This document shows, in pieces, positions 63,378-64,000 of a stretch of DNA of 64,000 nucleotides. The stretch covers positions 3,410,001 to 3,474,000 of the forward strand of contig CAWILH010000002.1 in assembly GCA_963836915.1 (NCBI GenBank), given 5' to 3'. The first letter of the stretch is position 1; each line of letters opens with the position of its first letter. Under the pieces are notes generated by a model. It saw only the letters and a program-made list of their open reading frames with translations. It was not told the DNA's origin and ran no database searches. The translations under genes and the position numbers were made by a program. The stretch comes from Cryomorpha sp963836915 (GTDB lineage: Bacteria > Bacteroidota > Bacteroidia > Flavobacteriales_D > Cryomorphaceae).

Positions 63378-64000
63378 TTAGCCTTGGGCAGAAGCAATCT
63401 TGGGAGCTGCCTTTAACCCGAACTGCTTTTCGGCCATTTCGCATACTTGGCCACCTATGGCCAGCGCTGCCGTGGCTGCCGGCGAGGGCGCATTCAACAC
63501 GTGGATCGACGTGTCTTTATATTCAATCCGAAAATCATCGCGGGTATCGCCATCATCCCTGAGCAAGAGTGCGCGCACTCCTGCGCGTCCCGGTTTGATA
63601 TCATCCATTTCAAGAGAAGGGATAAGCCGCTGAAGCGTTTTCAAGAATAATTTTTTTGAGAAAGCCCTTCGGTATTCATCGATTCCGAAGCGCCAATTTT
63701 TTGCGAAAAGCCGCCATGTGCCGCCATAGGTGAGCGCATCAAAACTATCGCGGAAGCTAAAATCAGTCTTGCCGTAGCCTTCTCGCTTGAATGTAAATAC
63801 TGCATTGGGGCCGCATTCTATCTCTCCATTGGTCATACGCGTAAAGTGGACACCCAAAAATGGAAAGTCGGGATTGGGCACGGGGTAGATCAGGTTTTTG
63901 ACTTTATGCTTTCCCTTTTCGGTAAGCTCGTAATAATCACCGCGAAATCCGACCACCTTTTCTTTGATCCTTACCTGATCTTTGCGCGCCATTCGATCGG
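63378..64000 (-). CDS. lhgO: L-2-hydroxyglutarate oxidase, C-terminal part
   Basis: The frame is open to the window edge, so the N-terminus is missing. The visible part carries LIYPVPNPDFPFLGVHFTRM, ECGPNAVFTFKREGYGK, KPGRAGVRALLLRDDGD and the end segment HVLNAPSPAATAALAIGGQV, a strong match to LhgO-type FAD enzymes that oxidise L-2-hydroxyglutarate to 2-oxoglutarate. The FAD-binding N-terminus cannot be judged. Confidence 0.9.
   Translation of the reverse strand, partial: DRMARKDQVRIKEKVVGFRGDYYELTEKGKHKVKNLIYPVPNPDFPFLGVHFTRMTNGEIECGPNAVFTFKREGYGKTDFSFRDSFDALTYGGTWRLFAKNWRFGIDEYRRAFSKKLFLKTLQRLIPSLEMDDIKPGRAGVRALLLRDDGDTRDDFRIEYKDTSIHVLNAPSPAATAALAIGGQVCEMAEKQFGLKAAPKIASAQG

Noticed and set aside
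1..64000. CRISPR arrays, insertion sequences, prophage or integrase genes.
   Set aside because: No direct repeat arrays, transposase or integrase motifs were seen on either strand.

Overview
The window looks like a chromosomal segment of a Bacteroidota bacterium, most likely close to Flavobacteriales; the phylum call is strong, the order is an inference. Supporting signs are type IX secretion genes (PorP/SprF, PorT), a TamL-type lipoprotein, a BT0820-like HAD protein, a SiaB-like kinase, a short (289 aa) primary sigma factor, a tmRNA whose tag ends GENNYALAA, and several TAnnTTTG (-7) promoter matches.

Layout. 1-6.2 kb: end of a PD40-repeat protein, porP/sprF, siaB-like kinase, an NRDE gene with a frameshift, then on the minus strand map, a HAD protein and an OmpA-family protein. 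6.4-35 kb: a large exopolysaccharide/capsule locus. It opens with a tightly coupled export operon (OmpA-like, Wza-like lipoprotein, Wzc-like tyrosine kinase, Wzx-like flippase), continues with glycosyltransferases, an acyltransferase, a methyltransferase, two AsnB-type amidotransferases, a Wzy-like polymerase/ligase and an unknown lipoprotein, and ends with a bi-domain dehydrogenase, an alpha/alpha-toroid-like protein, a DUF354 protein, a phosphoglycosyl transferase without a visible membrane anchor, and a Wzi-like barrel. A single sulfotransferase gene runs against this direction.

35-46 kb: a frameshifted outer-membrane protein, a SPOR-like protein, a response regulator-GDPD-polyphosphate kinase operon (minus), then a plus-strand run of GNAT, M20 peptidase, alanine racemase, a second racemase-like protein and a TPR-like secreted protein. 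46-64 kb is mostly housekeeping: tmRNA with a clear terminator, a LYS1/alanine-dehydrogenase-like oxidoreductase, rpe, rpoD, pnp, rpsO, accD, tamL, an SPOUT methyltransferase, a COG2509-like FAD protein, porT, ubiE, a heptose-phosphate kinase, two class I aminotransferases and the C-terminal part of an L-2-hydroxyglutarate oxidase running off the right edge.

How the genes work together: the surface-polymer locus encodes initiation (PGT), assembly (glycosyltransferases), decoration (amidation, sulfation, acylation, methylation), flipping, polymerisation, and export across both membranes. Four genes (NRDE, a family 2 glycosyltransferase, an outer-membrane protein, pnp) carry single frameshifts; two of these are one-base losses in short G/C runs, which points to sequence or assembly errors at least for pnp. 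No CRISPR array, insertion sequence, prophage or ordinary tRNA gene was recognised.
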